Shown piece after piece: positions 63,761-64,000 of a stretch of 64,000 nt of DNA. The position numbers and the translations under genes were made by a program. The stretch covers positions 124,001-188,000 of the forward strand of contig JAQVNJ010000001.1 of the NCBI GenBank assembly GCA_028703175.1, written 5' to 3'. Source of the stretch: JAAYCB01 sp012744395 (GTDB taxonomy: Bacteria > Planctomycetota > Planctomycetia > Pirellulales > Thermoguttaceae). The notes below the pieces were generated by a model. It was not told the origin of the DNA and made no database searches. It saw only the letters and a program-made list of their open reading frames with translations. The stretch's first letter is position 1; every line of letters begins with the position of its first letter.

Positions 63761-64000
63761 ATGAGACAGCGTACGACGATCGCGGCCCTGGCCGTCGCCT
63801 GCGCGGTGCTGGTTGCCACGGCAGGCAAGGCCGCCGACTTCTACGTCGCCACCGATGGAAACGATCGTTGGTCGGGCAGGCTGGCCGCGCCTTCGCCCGG
63901 CGGTGATGACGGCCCGTTTGCGACCCTCGAAGGGGCGCGGGACGCGATCCGGAAGCAGAAGCAGGAGGGGCTGCGGAAGCCGGTCCACGTCGTGGTGCGG
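63761..64000 (+). CDS. secreted right-handed beta-helix protein, N-terminal part (3' end outside window)
   Basis: Starts at the ATG at 63761 with GGGAG upstream and is still open at the window end (80 residues). The signal peptide ends near AGKAADF, followed by FYVATDGNDRWSGRL and GPFATLEGARDAIRKQK, the characteristic start of planctomycete parallel beta-helix proteins. The catalytic or binding part lies beyond the window. Confidence 0.8.
   Translation, partial: MRQRTTIAALAVACAVLVATAGKAADFYVATDGNDRWSGRLAAPSPGGDDGPFATLEGARDAIRKQKQEGLRKPVHVVVR

Noticed and set aside
1..64000. tRNA, rRNA or transposase genes
   Set aside because: None was recognised by eye; short tRNAs could have been missed without a dedicated search.

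Overview
The window is GC-rich bacterial DNA whose gene content points to a planctomycete, probably of the Pirellulales type, and quite possibly one with an anaerobic or facultative lifestyle. The evidence is family content, not a marker gene: paired secreted sulfatases, a TAT-exported Gfo/Idh/MocA oxidoreductase, PQQ-like propeller proteins, neutral-ceramidase-like secreted proteins, a FAD-dependent oxidoreductase and many orphan secreted proteins. No rRNA, tRNA, CRISPR array, phage or insertion sequence was seen.

Layout. 1-9.9 kb: the end of a FAD oxidoreductase gene on +, then, on the minus strand, two sulfatases, a broken glycosidase (frameshift, internal stop), a CocE/NonD-type serine hydrolase, a RarD/EamA transporter and a small exported helical protein. 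10.2-14.0 kb (+): a UvrD/Rep helicase and a Gfo/Idh/MocA oxidoreductase. 14.6-24.3 kb (+): a fermentation block of HydC, a HydB-GltD fusion, the [FeFe] hydrogenase HydA, an ADP-forming acetyl-CoA synthetase and a CoA-transferase fused to a GNAT domain. 24.6-28.4 kb (+): a translationally coupled trio of one ExbB/TolQ/MotA-like channel protein and two TolR/ExbD-like proteins. 28.4-36.8 kb (-): bioA, a SAM hydroxide adenosyltransferase, gatB, a secreted TIM-barrel-like protein, gatA, gatC and rpmB. 37.3-40.2 kb: an orphan secreted protein, a gene remnant and a GAF-AAA+-Fis regulator. 40.5-49.6 kb (+): etfB, etfA, an acyl-CoA dehydrogenase, fabI, xseB, ispA, dxs and nadK, a lipid/isoprenoid run. 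49.8-64 kb: secreted proteins, a GH130-GT4 pair, a 1-kb gene-free gap, two PQQ-like propellers, two ceramidase-like proteins, a large orphan and the start of a beta-helix protein.

How the genes fit together. The 14.6-24.3 kb block reads as a route from reduced NAD(P)H/ferredoxin to H2, and from acetyl-CoA to acetate plus ATP. Its most unusual part is HydB: the usual C-terminal ferredoxin domain is replaced by a whole GltD/NfnB-like FAD-NAD(P)H module, giving a 1041-residue flavoprotein. The ETF/acyl-CoA dehydrogenase/FabI genes sit directly upstream of the isoprenoid precursor genes, with the enhancer-binding regulator facing away from them. In the ExbB/TolR trio, one TolR-like partner keeps the membrane Asp and the other has Ala at the aligned position, suggesting an asymmetric ion-driven motor.

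Repeats are a second theme: two 26-bp palindromes before hydA, a 35-bp perfect inverted repeat with a 2-nt loop after the CoA-transferase gene, and a 12-unit heptamer array between etfA and the acyl-CoA dehydrogenase gene.

All assignments come from reading translated motifs; no database search was run.
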